Source of the DNA: Vanessa cardui
Taxonomy: Eukaryota > Arthropoda > Insecta > Lepidoptera > Nymphalidae
Length of the DNA: 64,000 nucleotides
Reading direction: 5' to 3'
NCBI RefSeq assembly: GCF_905220365.1
Contig: NC_061135.1
Span: 1,133,501-1,197,500 of the forward strand
The position numbers were made by a program, and so were the translations under genes. Below, piece by piece: positions 20,833-30,356 of the stretch (its first letter is position 1; every line of letters starts with the position of its first letter). The notes below the pieces were generated by a model that worked only from the letters and a program-made list of their open reading frames with translations, did not search any database and was not told the origin of the DNA.

Positions 20833-21769
20833 TTATTTTATTTATGTAACAGACAATGTGTGAATAGTTTTAAAGTATAAATACTCGTATACCTTAGTAT
20901 TAAATTTGCATTATTTCAGAAAGGCGAGTTTCCAACCTATCACGATTGTGATGTAACTCTTCGTATTCTGACATTCAATGTATGACATTTAAAATGTGAA
21001 GAAGATTTCGTTCAAAACCTTAGCAACTATAATTCATTATTTAACATTTGAAGCTACCTTAATATTTATTGATGACATTTATTGAATTTTTGAACAATTA
21101 CTTTTAATTATTTACTAAGATATTTGTACTAAGAAAGAAGGTTCTATATAAATAGTAACTAAAATTGTTTAAACAAAGAGCCCAACCCTGAATTCACGAG
21201 CGAATCACCTAACATTTCCATAAAATCAACTTGTTATATAAAGTATTACGTAATGGAGGAACCCACCCCACTCGGGGGGAGAAACTAGCACTTTGAGAAG
21301 CGCTGGTTATTAGATGAGGCGTGGAATGTATTTTATTCGAGTGTCGTCTACTAAATTGTCCTTTATTCGTAATATGTATAATGAAACGCTTTATTTCCAA
21401 TAAATTGAATTGATTTTAAAAATAGAACACATTTGAGTTTCGTTAAAGTGTTATTTTTATTGCTTTAACAAAACGAATGGAAACGCGATCATTGTGTTTA
21501 CTTTACATATAGAGTTACGGTTTTTGACTTGAAAACGTTTCTAAAGAATGCGACAGTGTGGTATTTCATCTGCCATTTTATGCTCTAAAAAAATAAACAG
21601 CCGATTTTTATTTATTCTTATTATGTCATTATACATTTATTCTGAGAAAATACTATATTTATTCGTAGCTGATTAATTCAAGTGTTACATATATATAATA
21701 GTAACGACTGTTTTTCTTATTCGGTAATATTATTTGTGAACCAATGGTAATATCCAATTAATAAACAGC
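20833..21769. other. Unique AT-rich stretch
   Basis: No supported gene. A G+C-richer patch at 21250-21310 includes CCCACCCCACTCGGGGGG. It does not match other sequence in the window. Confidence 0.4.
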
Positions 21770-21970
21770 AAACCCTCGGACGTGGTCTGGAGTGAGATTA
21801 GCCGCAGGACTAATAGCTTAACGAGCTCTAGGCGTAGAAGTTATACTGGCAACATCCGACCTAGGGCTGCTACTAAAACCTCTTGTAATAAAAGACCAAT
21901 AACTTTAATTGGACAAGGTTCCAACCAACTCAGAGGCGTGGTTAAAATTGGAACTAGAGTCCTTTAGCAT
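21770..21970. other. G+C-richer unrecognised block
   Basis: This block contains CCTCGGACGTGGTCTGGAGT, GAGCTCTAGGCGTAGAAG and CCAACTCAGAGGCGTGG. It has a 61-codon open frame on plus starting inside it, but that lacks domain features. The block may be part of an old LTR or DNA transposon present once here; this is a guess. Confidence 0.3.
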
Positions 21971-23874
21971 ATAATTCTTGCCATCATTCCATATTGTACG
22001 TTACTTATTACAATTTAAAGTTTAAATTTAATAATCTGTGATATAAAGGAAAGAAAAACGAAATCAATATAAGATAATAATTAGCATGGTTATTTTTTTT
22101 TATTACAGTTATTTAATACGAGACCATGTACGAGAAAGGAGGTTCGATATGGATACTTCTAATATTATCAACATCTACCCGCAAACTTCAGTCTCATGAA
22201 CAAGACATTCGTAGATAATGTCGAAATATCGAGCTCCACCGAAAAAAAAATAAAAAACATAGTAAATATGAAATAACTATAATAATAAATGAATATACGT
22301 AAAATTTATTCAGCACATTTCAAAGGAGGTTTTAGTGTATAATATTATTATGTAAGTAACATTTTATTTACCTTTAAATGCAGACCATTGTCGTGCCAAT
22401 AAATTGGTATATTTGGATGTAAATATTTTAATAAAGTCGCCGTAAGTGGTTTCGCACACGTTCCTTGCAAACTTTGAAACGTTATTTCTGTATAAGCGAC
22501 GTGACTAGAAAATATAGGGTGTACATATTTACGTCAAACTCTTGTGACATTGATCTACTTTTCTTTATCCGATATTTTGACAGGGAAACTTTTTCAAGCC
22601 CGCATTTCCTCGAGGGGACATTTGTCATACAAAAAAATAGGACCGAAAACTTGAAATGAATTAAAGTCTAGTTTTATTAAATAAACAATATCCAAAGTCA
22701 TGAAGGGATATAATATTGTATATAACTATTTTGTTATATATTATTATTTATTAAAAGGTTTTTTCTTTTGTTAATTTTATATAACACATAATGTTATGGA
22801 AGAGTAGGTCTCTCTGAAACAAGAATTTATTATGCTCGCTTGAGAAACCAAACCTTACGAATGCAACGTTCACGACAATGCATTTTTTTAAATTGTTTTA
22901 TTGGTATAAACAAAACTAGACTCATATATTTATGACAAATGAAAATTGGAATATTCAAACTCTTTTATTAATAACATTAATGATTATTGTATAAAAAATA
23001 ATAATTAAAATATATACCAAAATAATGTTGTGTAGAAGGTTAAACAATCAGTAAACTCGAATCTTTGCGAGGTGTGACGTTAATATCAGATCCTTGGTAA
23101 CTTAGTACCGATCATATACTAAACTTTAGATGAGGCATAAATTCCCACAAATATTAAAACTGATTCAACCAGAAGTTCAATTTAAACCCTGACTGCAATC
23201 AGTTTCCAATCCTCAACCATTTCGCATTTCGTAATTACATTAGTCGATCTTTGAAAGCGAATTTCATATCGCTGTTAGATTTTCAAATCCAATTTGAATT
23301 CAGAGGCTTATAATTAAACTGTTCCATACATATATTATATGCGGATGCGTTCATGAATTGAGTTAGATGATAAATATAAATAAATTTTACAAGTAAATAA
23401 AATTAAAACATCTAACTGTGATTAAGAACAAAATAATAAGTACTTTTTTTTAAAAAATAATATTGGTATTTTACAAACGAAACAATTTTTATTTTTATAT
23501 TTGGCTGTATGTTTCTTTGTTTTTGTCCATTTATTTTAAAAATGTATTATGACAGTATATTGATTCGTATTTCGTTTACGTTTATCTTTTTTTAAGCAAT
23601 TCTATAAAACATTAGTACTGTTTTAATAGTTTAAAATGTAATGTTATTAACGAGATGACGTTTTTTATGTAACGCGCTAACTATAAAAAAATATACTAAA
23701 CTGTTATAAATAACATTTATAACTAAAAATGCAGTACATTTTAGACCATTGAATCTGTTTGAGAGACGTCTGCTGTCGGTTTTGCTTACATTATATAGCT
23801 GACTATATAAAGTTTTTTCTGAGTCTTAATAATTATCCTTAAAAATGACTAGAATAATTTTAATATATTCAATA
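21971..23874. other. Repeat-poor, very AT-rich stretch
   Basis: Nearly 1.9 kb without any family repeat of the window and without a supported gene. Homopolymer and AT-rich runs dominate. The 22465-22659 open frame has no recognised features. Confidence 0.45.
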
Positions 23875-24065
23875 CTAGTAGTCGCCCGGCTTCGCTCGCG
23901 TTTTAGGATGTTGGTTTTCATGTGTCAGGTGAAAAAAGTAGCCAAGAAAGATCTTAGAGTTCAAGTTTGCTTCATACCAAATTTTATCGAATTCGGTTCA
24001 GCGTTTTGGTTGTGAAAGAGCGACAGACAGACAGAGTTCCTTCACATTTACAATATTAATATAGA
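23875..24065 (-). mobile_element. Helitron-like family B, well preserved
   Basis: Plus strand reads A/CTAG, TAGTCGCCCGGCTTCGCTCG and ends ACAATATTAATATAGA/T, so on minus the element runs TC...CTAG. The terminal hairpin contains intact GCGAAGC. Interior GAACCGAATTCGATAAAATT and GTCTGTCTGTC match the family. Confidence 0.9.
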
Positions 24066-24174
24066 TTATTTATTCAAATATATTAAGTAAGAGTATACCT
24101 ATCTACGATAAAAAACTGGATACAGGATAAATTAAATACATGTATAATTAATTAACTAATATGTATTTTTAAAT

Positions 24175-24335
24175 GTTGAAAAAGAGTAACTGCCGAATTT
24201 TTTAACGGTTCTTTTCGATAGAATCTACTTTCCGAACCGGTGGTAGCTTCACATACAATAGTTTTTAAATGACGATTTAAAAGGGCTTGCAAAAGCCTGA
24301 TGGAACAAAGTATATTTTGATTTGATTTGATTTGT
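24175..24335 (+). mobile_element. F-type retrotransposon 3' end, long copy
   Basis: Extends further 5' than most: TGTTGAAAAAGAGTAACTGC, CGGTTCTTTTCGATAGAATC, TACTTTCCGAACCGGTGGTA, then GGGCTTGCAAAAGCCTGA and three GATTT units. AATAAAG is mutated to ACAAAG. Confidence 0.85.
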
Positions 24336-24798
24336 TATTTTTATACATCATCGAAGTGTTCCGAGTGAACAATATGTTCAGATTAGCCGTGCAGTCTTCG
24401 CGTAGTCTATTTAAGGCTAAAACCTAGACGTCTAAACGAAGCCGACTTGTGTGATCTAAATTTGGCGAGTGCAACGCACGAATATCAGAGTCGTCGACAC
24501 CGGCGCGCGCGCAAATAACATTTTAGGAAGAAATCACTTTAATACTGTAACTGTGAACAACGATGTTTCATTTACAGAAACAAACTCACGAATCGTTAAA
24601 ATTTATGCGCAACATATCATTATTTTTAAGTAGTCTAATTATTTATTAGTAGTTTTTTTTCATTATGTGTAGTATGAATCACTATAACTGTTTTTATCTT
24701 GAAATCTTTCGGAATATTGACAATGATACATTTTTGTTCGTTTGAAAAATGTATTAAATAATAGTAATATTTAAAATTAAAGTCAGTTTATAATTGCT
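24336..24798. other. Unique stretch with CpG-rich core 24430-24530
   Basis: The core contains TCTAAACGAAGCCGACTTG, GGCGAGTGCAACGCACGAA, AGAGTCGTCGACACC and GGCGCGCGCGC. CG words are far denser than in the surrounding AT-rich DNA. It belongs to no family seen here and could be a promoter-proximal or regulatory segment, but no TATA/Inr arrangement or exon is evident. Confidence 0.35.
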
Positions 24799-25042
24799 AT
24801 AGCGACCCGCCCCGGCTTCGCACGGGTGCAATACTGAATTTGTTTATTTATGACATAACATTAGAATTTTTTATAATTATCAGTGTTTCTTTACTATACT
24901 GTCCATGTATTATATACAAAAACCTTCCTTTCGAATCAATCGATCTATTAAAAAAAACCAAATCAAAATCCAAAGATTTAAGCATACATAGCGATTAGCG
25001 ATAGAGATAAAGAAAGTCACTTTGCTTTATACTATGTAGTGA
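24799..25042 (-). mobile_element. Helitron-like family G, near complete
   Basis: Plus strand begins ATAGCGACCCGCCCCGGCTT with CGCACGGGTGCAATACTG and ends TATACTATGTAGTGA/T. The minus-strand hairpin has intact GCGAAGC. A few internal deletions are present. Confidence 0.85.
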
Positions 25043-25409
25043 TTACTTATAAAGGCGTTTACGAATTTTTAGCTTTTTATATACATTTTAATGTACATGT
25101 ATATGTATTCGAAGCGATGGGAAGGTAAATAATGACTATATAACCGGACGAAGACGAAGTTGGTACAGCTGTTATATATAATGAACAAATTTCACGTTTA
25201 ATACCAATGGATATATTTAGTCACACTATCGCGGTTGTTTCCAAATCTACATAATGAGTACCATTGTTCAATCGTATTTAAAAATGGACTCATATCATTT
25301 TTTTAGTAAAATATTTGATAAGACACCGAATTAAAAGTAATAATAATGAAATTTGAACGCAATAATAATCAAATTAATTTATAATTTTAATTTATTTTAC
25401 AATTAAAAA
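25043..25409. other. Unique AT-rich stretch
   Basis: No gene or repeat recognised between two G-type Helitrons. Confidence 0.4.
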
Positions 25410-25940
25410 AATGTTTATATATGAGATCATATTTCAAACTTCTAACATATCAGTGTTTCTTTACTATATTGTCCATGTATTATATACAGAAACCTTCCTC
25501 TCGAGTCACTCTATCAATTAAAAAATCGCAACAAAATCCGTTGCATAGTTTTAAAGATTTAAGCATACATGGATGGAAAGATTTGAGCAGAAATGGCCCT
25601 GTGGTTAGAACGCTTGCATCTTAACCGATGATTGCGGGTTCAAACCCAGGCAAGCACCGCTGATTCATGTGCTTAATTTGTCTTTATAATTCATCTCATG
25701 CTCGGCGGTGAAGGAAAACATCGTGAGGAAACCTGCATGTGACAAATTTCATAGAAATTCTGCCACATGTGTATTCCACCAACCCGCATTGGAACAGCGT
25801 GGTGGAATATGTTCCAAAACTTCTCCTTAAAGGGAGAGGAGGCCTTTAGCCCAGCAGTGGGAATTTACAGGCTGTTGTTGTTGTAAGCATACATAGGGAT
25901 AGGGTCAGAAGAAGCGAATATGTTTTATACTATGTAGTGA
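25410..25940 (-). mobile_element. Helitron-like family G split by a SINE
   Basis: The left piece (25410-25570) has TCAGTGTTTCTTTACTATAT and ACAAAATCCGTTGCATAG; the right piece (25885-25940) resumes at AAGCATACATAGGGATAGGG and ends TATACTATGTAGTGA/T. AAGCATACAT occurs on both sides of the insert, as expected for a target duplication. The CTAG-side hairpin is missing. Confidence 0.8.
25585..25884 (+). mobile_element. S-type SINE, TTG-tail subfamily, nested in Helitron G
   Basis: Head GAGCAGAAATGGCCCTGTGG, B box GCGGGTTCAAACCCAGG, loop CACCGCTGATTCATGTGCTT, stem CTCCTTAAAGGGAGAGGAGG and tail GGCTGTTGTTGTTG. Perfect arms TATTCCACCA (25772-25781) and TGGTGGAATA (25800-25809) could form a hairpin. 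About 14 nt lie between the left AAGCATACAT and the SINE head. This is one of the best preserved copies. Confidence 0.9.
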
Positions 25941-26261
25941 TTATTCACACTTGTTAAAACGTAGGATTGTTATTAATTTAATTAAAGACGTTACAAAAAG
26001 CGAAGCCATTATTAACTGCACGTGTGGTCGGCGCATGATTGCCTTACAAAAACTTGGCGTGTTTTAATGCTTTTATTGGGTCGGGGAAAGTTTTAATCGT
26101 ATTACATGCAAATTACCTCAATCCTGACACTAAAAACTCATTATTTATCATCGGCGAATTAGTCAATATCAAGTAGCCTTCGTTGGTATTTGTGAGACAA
26201 GTGGATTGAGAAATAGAAACAGTAAGTTTATGAAGGAACTATTAATACAAAACTACACAAA
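25941..26261. other. Unique stretch
   Basis: No gene or repeat recognised; moderately AT-rich. Confidence 0.4.
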
Positions 26262-26546
26262 AAGTAAAATAAAATAACAGCCTGTAAATTACCCACTGCT
26301 GGGCTAAGGCCTCCTATTCCATTAAGGAATGGGTTTGGAACACATTCCACCACGCTGTTCCACTGTGGGTGCACATGTGGCAGAATTTCGATGAAATTAG
26401 ACACATACAGGTTTCCTCACGATGTTTTTCTTCACCGCCGAGCATAAGATGAATTATAAACACAAATTAAGCACATATATATAGTGGCGCTTGCCTGGGT
26501 TCGAACCCGAAATCATCGGTTCTAACCACTGAGCCATCTCAGCTCT
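26262..26546 (-). mobile_element. S-type SINE, ACTTT-tail subfamily
   Basis: On minus: AGAGCTGAGATGGCTCAGTG head, GGGTTCGAACCCAGG B box, loop CACTATATATATGTGCTT, stem CCTTAATGG and tail GTTATTTTATTTTACTTT. A ~13-nt segment after the A box is missing. Confidence 0.88.
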
Positions 26547-26795
26547 AAACAAAACGAAACTATTGGAATGATATTGAACTAGAAGGTTTAGTGGTTGGTT
26601 ATGTTTGAACCAGCATTTTAGTAAATATTTAATATTATAAAACATCTGAATGCTGTTACATCTTATATATTATTCGTGTCATGCTTGCGAATATTGCTGA
26701 ATGGTTGTCAATCCCCGGGGAATCCCTTTCATTATTTATATGGTAATATTGTTGACTGCTACATAATATTGTCATTATATTAATCCAGAGATTAC

Positions 26796-26914
26796 CTTCT
26801 CGGTAGAATCTACTTTCCGAACCGGTGGTAGCTTCACTTAATTGTTAAATGACGATTCAAAAGTGCTTGTAAAAGCCGACTTGAATAAAGTTTATTTTGA
26901 TTTGATTTGATTTG
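26796..26914 (+). mobile_element. F-type retrotransposon 3' end, best-preserved core
   Basis: CTTCTCGGTAGAATCTACTT, TCCGAACCGGTGGTAGCTTC, ACTTAATTGTTAAATGACGA, TTCAAAAGTGCTTGTAAAAG, CCGACTTGAATAAAGTTTAT and TTTGATTTGATTTGATTTG. A good reference copy for the family end. Confidence 0.9.
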
Positions 26915-27296
26915 ACTGAATTGGATAAATGTTTGATTTTAAGTAATCTATATCGTAATAATATTAGTCAATAGTGGGCCACTAAGCACGCTTACAACTA
27001 AATTAGTATGACGTTCGGCGTGTGTCAAACGTAACTGACCAAATCATTAAAGTTGGCCCGTTTGAATCGATTTTTTATTTATTTAAAAAATGAGTTTCGA
27101 AGAAGGTAATATATAATATTATTATATAAATTGCACTTAACGTTTTCATGTACGATTTTAATTTATACTGTTGACGTAATAGGCATTTTTATATGTCGTT
27201 TATTATAATCGTGAACTTTCAAATTTGAATCTATTAATGAAAAAAAAAAGATTTTATATATTTTTATGGTGTAATTTGAATTTCGAATTTACTTAC
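26915..27296. other. Unique AT-rich stretch
   Basis: No gene or repeat. It ends directly at a strong minus-strand splice-donor sequence. Confidence 0.4.
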
Positions 27297-27344
27297 CTGC
27301 CTTACACCAGAACAGACATCATTCAGCGTTTAAATATTCCTTAC
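27297..27344 (-). other. Candidate 48-nt non-coding exon
   Basis: On the minus strand TGTGTGTTTTTTTTACAG is a textbook 3' splice acceptor immediately before 27344, and CAG/GTAAGTAA at 27297/27296 matches the 5' donor consensus closely. The 48 nt between have a stop in every frame (TAA, TAA, TGA), so if spliced it would be a UTR, lncRNA or poison exon. The first bases GTAAGG could also act as a donor themselves. No repeats overlap it. Confidence 0.3.
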
Positions 27345-27845
27345 CTGTAAAAAAAACACACATACGTTAGTAAACTGTTAATAATATTACGGTCTTTGAC
27401 TAATAATACTTGATTACAAAAAAAAGTTATCATAAATTCAATTATAAAACGTCATAAACAATTCGAATAGAGAAGTATAAACAAACCAAAACAAATTTTA
27501 AAAATCGAACGTTCGAAAATAAATAAACAATTTATATACATATCGTTATTGATAAAACTTAACGAACAGCAATGTATCAATGTTGTAACAGCTTCGATCG
27601 TATATAGTTATAAGTATCGAGGCAACTTTCATACAAGTATCGTATCTAGTTCAAACAGAACCAACCCATTCATCTATCAATGCGATCTGAAACCGACAGG
27701 CTATTGAAAAACTCGCTGATATAAAAACTTGTTATAGACAGTTTGACACACACTGTCATAACATATTGACAAGGCCTGTATGGGAAAATATTATACTCGA
27801 TTTTTCAACTATAGTGTACTACGAACCCACCGCTTTATAGGAAAT
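27345..27845. other. Unique stretch
   Basis: No gene or repeat. Contains the 12-bp palindrome TCGAACGTTCGA at 27505-27516. Confidence 0.4.
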
Positions 27846-28052
27846 TCTACTATATTATAAATGGGAAAGCTTGTGAAGATGGATGTATGTATGTTTTTGA
27901 CTCTCGCGAAAAAACTACTGGATGGATTTGGATGAAATTTTACAGTAATATAGGTTATACATCAGAATAATAAATAAGGCTATAATTTTTAATGATTTTA
28001 TAATATAACAATACATATAAAGTACCAACGAGAAGCCGAGATGGGTCGCTAC
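27846..28052 (+). mobile_element. Helitron-like family J
   Basis: Starts TCTACTATATTATAAATGGG and ends ACGAGAAGCCGAGATGGGTC GCTAC before T. The TC start, GAAGC-containing hairpin and CTRR-like end match the Helitron pattern, but the interior (GTATGTATGTTTTTGACTC, GGATTTGGATGAAATTTTAC) differs from B, G and I. Confidence 0.6.
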
Positions 28053-28345
28053 TTTATAAATTTAAACTTACTAATAGGTCTAAAATGTGCAAATATTATT
28101 TAAGCTTAAGATAAGTTATATTCTTCCTTAAGAAATTATTGATTCCCGGTACAAAATTCCACCTTTAAATACTAGTAAGAGATAATTTCCGTCTCCGAGA
28201 CTCAAAATATCTCCATACTAAACTTTTAGACACAAAGAGTTGTTAGTCATAGCTACTTTCCCATTTATAATATTGGTAGGAATCATGTAGTCAACAAAAA
28301 AAAAGATTTAATAAAATATTACTTTAAATACCGATCAAGCCTAAT

Positions 28346-28466
28346 TTCAAAATCAAATAACATTAAAATGTACTTTATTCAAGTAGGCTTTTATATGCGC
28401 TTTTAAATCATTTAACAGTTATATTCAGTGAAGCTACCACCGGTTCTGAAAGTAGATTATACTGAT
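28346..28466 (-). mobile_element. F-type retrotransposon 3' end
   Basis: Complement of the family end: CAAAATCAAATAACATTAAA, TTTATTCAAGTAGGCTTTTA, TGAAGCTACCACCGGTTCTG, AAAGTAGATTATACTG. The tandem tail is decayed. Confidence 0.8.
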
Positions 28467-28951
28467 AATTAGAATAAATAATAAGCAAATTTAAAGTAAC
28501 ATATATATATTTATCGGTTACGATATTGAGTAAGATATTTTTTCTTTCCAAAAATGTTAAGCGTATAAGCGAAATGTGCCACCTGAATGGTAAATGAACA
28601 ATATTGTTTGTTTTGAGAACAACGATCTATTTTTAAACTAATTTAAACTCCTTGTCTCATTGTCAGCGTGGAAGGTATACAAGTGGAACACCCACCAGTT
28701 TTCTCCATACAGCGAACAGACAGACCGATACTATCTGACGTCTATTTCCGCTACACACAATGAGTGCAGAAATAGACGCTTTCGATTCGAACATAATGTG
28801 CAATTGTTCTGAGGCCTTCGACGCCTGTTTTATGTAAGGCTTATTATAAATTTAAATATCGATCTCGTAATCTGAAGATTTTAATTTCAGCTACTTGAAA
28901 GTTTCCTAGAACCTTTTATACATCTTAATTTTTTTTTATTTATGTAAGTAT
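28467..28951. other. Unique stretch with a 10-bp-stem hairpin
   Basis: No gene. The part 28640-28830 is G+C-richer than its flanks. It contains perfect arms CGTCTATTTC (28739-28748) and GAAATAGACG (28769-28778) around a 20-nt loop. Confidence 0.45.
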
Positions 28952-29190
28952 GTTACAGCTTGGAATTGTCCCACTGCTGGGCCTCAACTCCTTTGAGAAG
29001 AAGGTCTGAAAATTATTCCACCACGCTGCTCCTAAACTTAATTTGTCTAATTTTAGTTGAAATTACACATACAGATTTCCGCTGAGTACGAAATGATGAT
29101 AAAAACTTTAAACAGTGATGCTGATCTGGATTTGAACTAGTAATCGTCGGTTATGATACATGTGTTCCAACCACTAGACCATCTCTGTTC
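28952..29190 (-). mobile_element. S-type SINE, old copy
   Basis: On minus: AGATGGTCTAGTGGTTGGAA head, a CGACGATTACTAGTTCAAAT B-box region, CTCAAAGGAG stem (TTG subfamily type) and GTAACATA at the end. Many substitutions and small gaps mark it as one of the oldest copies. Confidence 0.7.
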
Positions 29191-29281
29191 GCCATCTCTC
29201 TTATATACATTGTGCATAAATAACTTTTATATATCTATGAAAATTTTTTATTCTCATAAGCTACAACGTTTGAAGTAACAT

Positions 29282-29543
29282 CTATGTCAGTTCCTCTACA
29301 TTTATGACGCAGGGGATTCCCTTAAAATGTACCGGCTTCCTTTGGGATCTGGGGTGGGTTTCTTCATCAGTAATACTCCTGTATGGGCCATCCTTTCCAC
29401 ATCTCAGACACATACAAGATCTTTTTACATATCGGTGTGACTCTCGAGGGAAATCAGACAATTCGAAGATACTCGTCCAAATTACTCGCATTCCATTAAA
29501 TAATAATGTTTCGAGCTTTCAAGCGATTGAATATTGCAGTTGA
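29282..29543. other. Unrecognised G+C-richer block with overlapping open frames
   Basis: Open frames overlap on both strands (minus 29282-29491, plus 29304-29543). The minus frame has a CMCLRCGKDG segment with closely spaced cysteines and charged residues, and looks more protein-like than the plus frame. No domain can be named, and it has no intact gene context. It may be a fragment of a transposon protein or an ordinary chance frame. Confidence 0.25.
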
Positions 29544-29587
29544 ATACTGTAAAGTTATTTTGTTCATATAATATATGAGATAAAAAA

Positions 29588-29731
29588 ACCCGCTGAGTTT
29601 CTTTCGCCTGTTTTTCTCAGGTCAGTGTACTTTGTTTTCCGAACCGGTGGTACTGTTTCAATTGACCATCAATAAGAAAGTGTAATTCTTCTATATTGAA
29701 TAAAGTTATTTGAGTTTGAGTTTGAGTTTGT
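29588..29731 (+). mobile_element. F-type 3' end, variant with TTTGAG tail
   Basis: CTGAGTTTCTTTCGCCTG, TTTCCGAACCGGTGGTACTG, ATTGAATAAAG, then TTTGAGTTTGAGTTTGAGTT. The 3' half differs from other F copies and the tail unit is TTTGAG, so it likely represents another subfamily. Confidence 0.75.
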
Positions 29732-30054
29732 AAGCTTGTTACAGTCGGTGTCCTTAATGCGGTTACCGAGTCAGGGTACCTGAAGGATTGAATTCCATTT
29801 GAAACTTGCTTGCATATTCACGATTGTATTCATACATGTAAACATCATATTTGGTTGGTATAATTCTATATAGCGGTGACATTGCAGGTTTTGATCAGCA
29901 TCTGGAGTTTTGATAATATTGGAAGGCTAGGCTTCATGATCGAAGACAATCATTGCACATTGTATATTAACAAACTATATTAACCGATTAGTAATAATGA
30001 AATTATAGTTTAAATATATATTTTATTACAATTATGATAAATTTTATGATGACA
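29732..30054. other. Unique stretch
   Basis: No gene or repeat recognised. Confidence 0.4.
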
Positions 30055-30106
30055 AATAATATTGGTACAGAATCAAAAAATGATGATTTTTTGTACCAAT
30101 ATTATT
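30055..30106. repeat. 52-nt imperfect hairpin
   Basis: AATAATATTGGTA (30055-30067) pairs with TACCAATATTATT (30094-30106). Inner arms CAAAAAAT (30074-30081) and ATTTTTTG (30086-30093) close a GATG loop, leaving only CAGAAT unpaired on the left. It abuts weak Helitron-like sequence at 30107-30235. Confidence 0.85.
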
Positions 30107-30235
30107 AATTCGAATATAACTCTGTATGCCCATCTGTTTTTATGCTACTATTGCTGAACCATAGAATCGATCTTGATGAAATTTGATACGACGTAAATTT
30201 TGTGAATCCCAAGAACGGTCTAAGGATAAAGGGTT
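30107..30235 (+). mobile_element. Weak Helitron-like (B-related) fragment
   Basis: Contains ATATAACTCTGTATGCCC, GCTGAACCATAGAATCGATC and TTGATGAAATTTGATACGAC, in the order of the 5' half and middle of family B. Neither TC nor CTAG end is clear. Confidence 0.4.
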
Positions 30236-30356
30236 GTACAGAAGTTCAGCATTTTCATACAAAACTATACTCTAAACTAAACTAAACTATAATCGTAAAA
30301 ATGATTGAACATCTTAAGAAGAATATGATGTATATCGTCACAATATCATAGGCTAG

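Noticed and set aside
20920..20980. Acceptor-like TTATTTCAG followed by 20 open codons
   Set aside because: Short, no good donor at the end, and composition compatible with chance.
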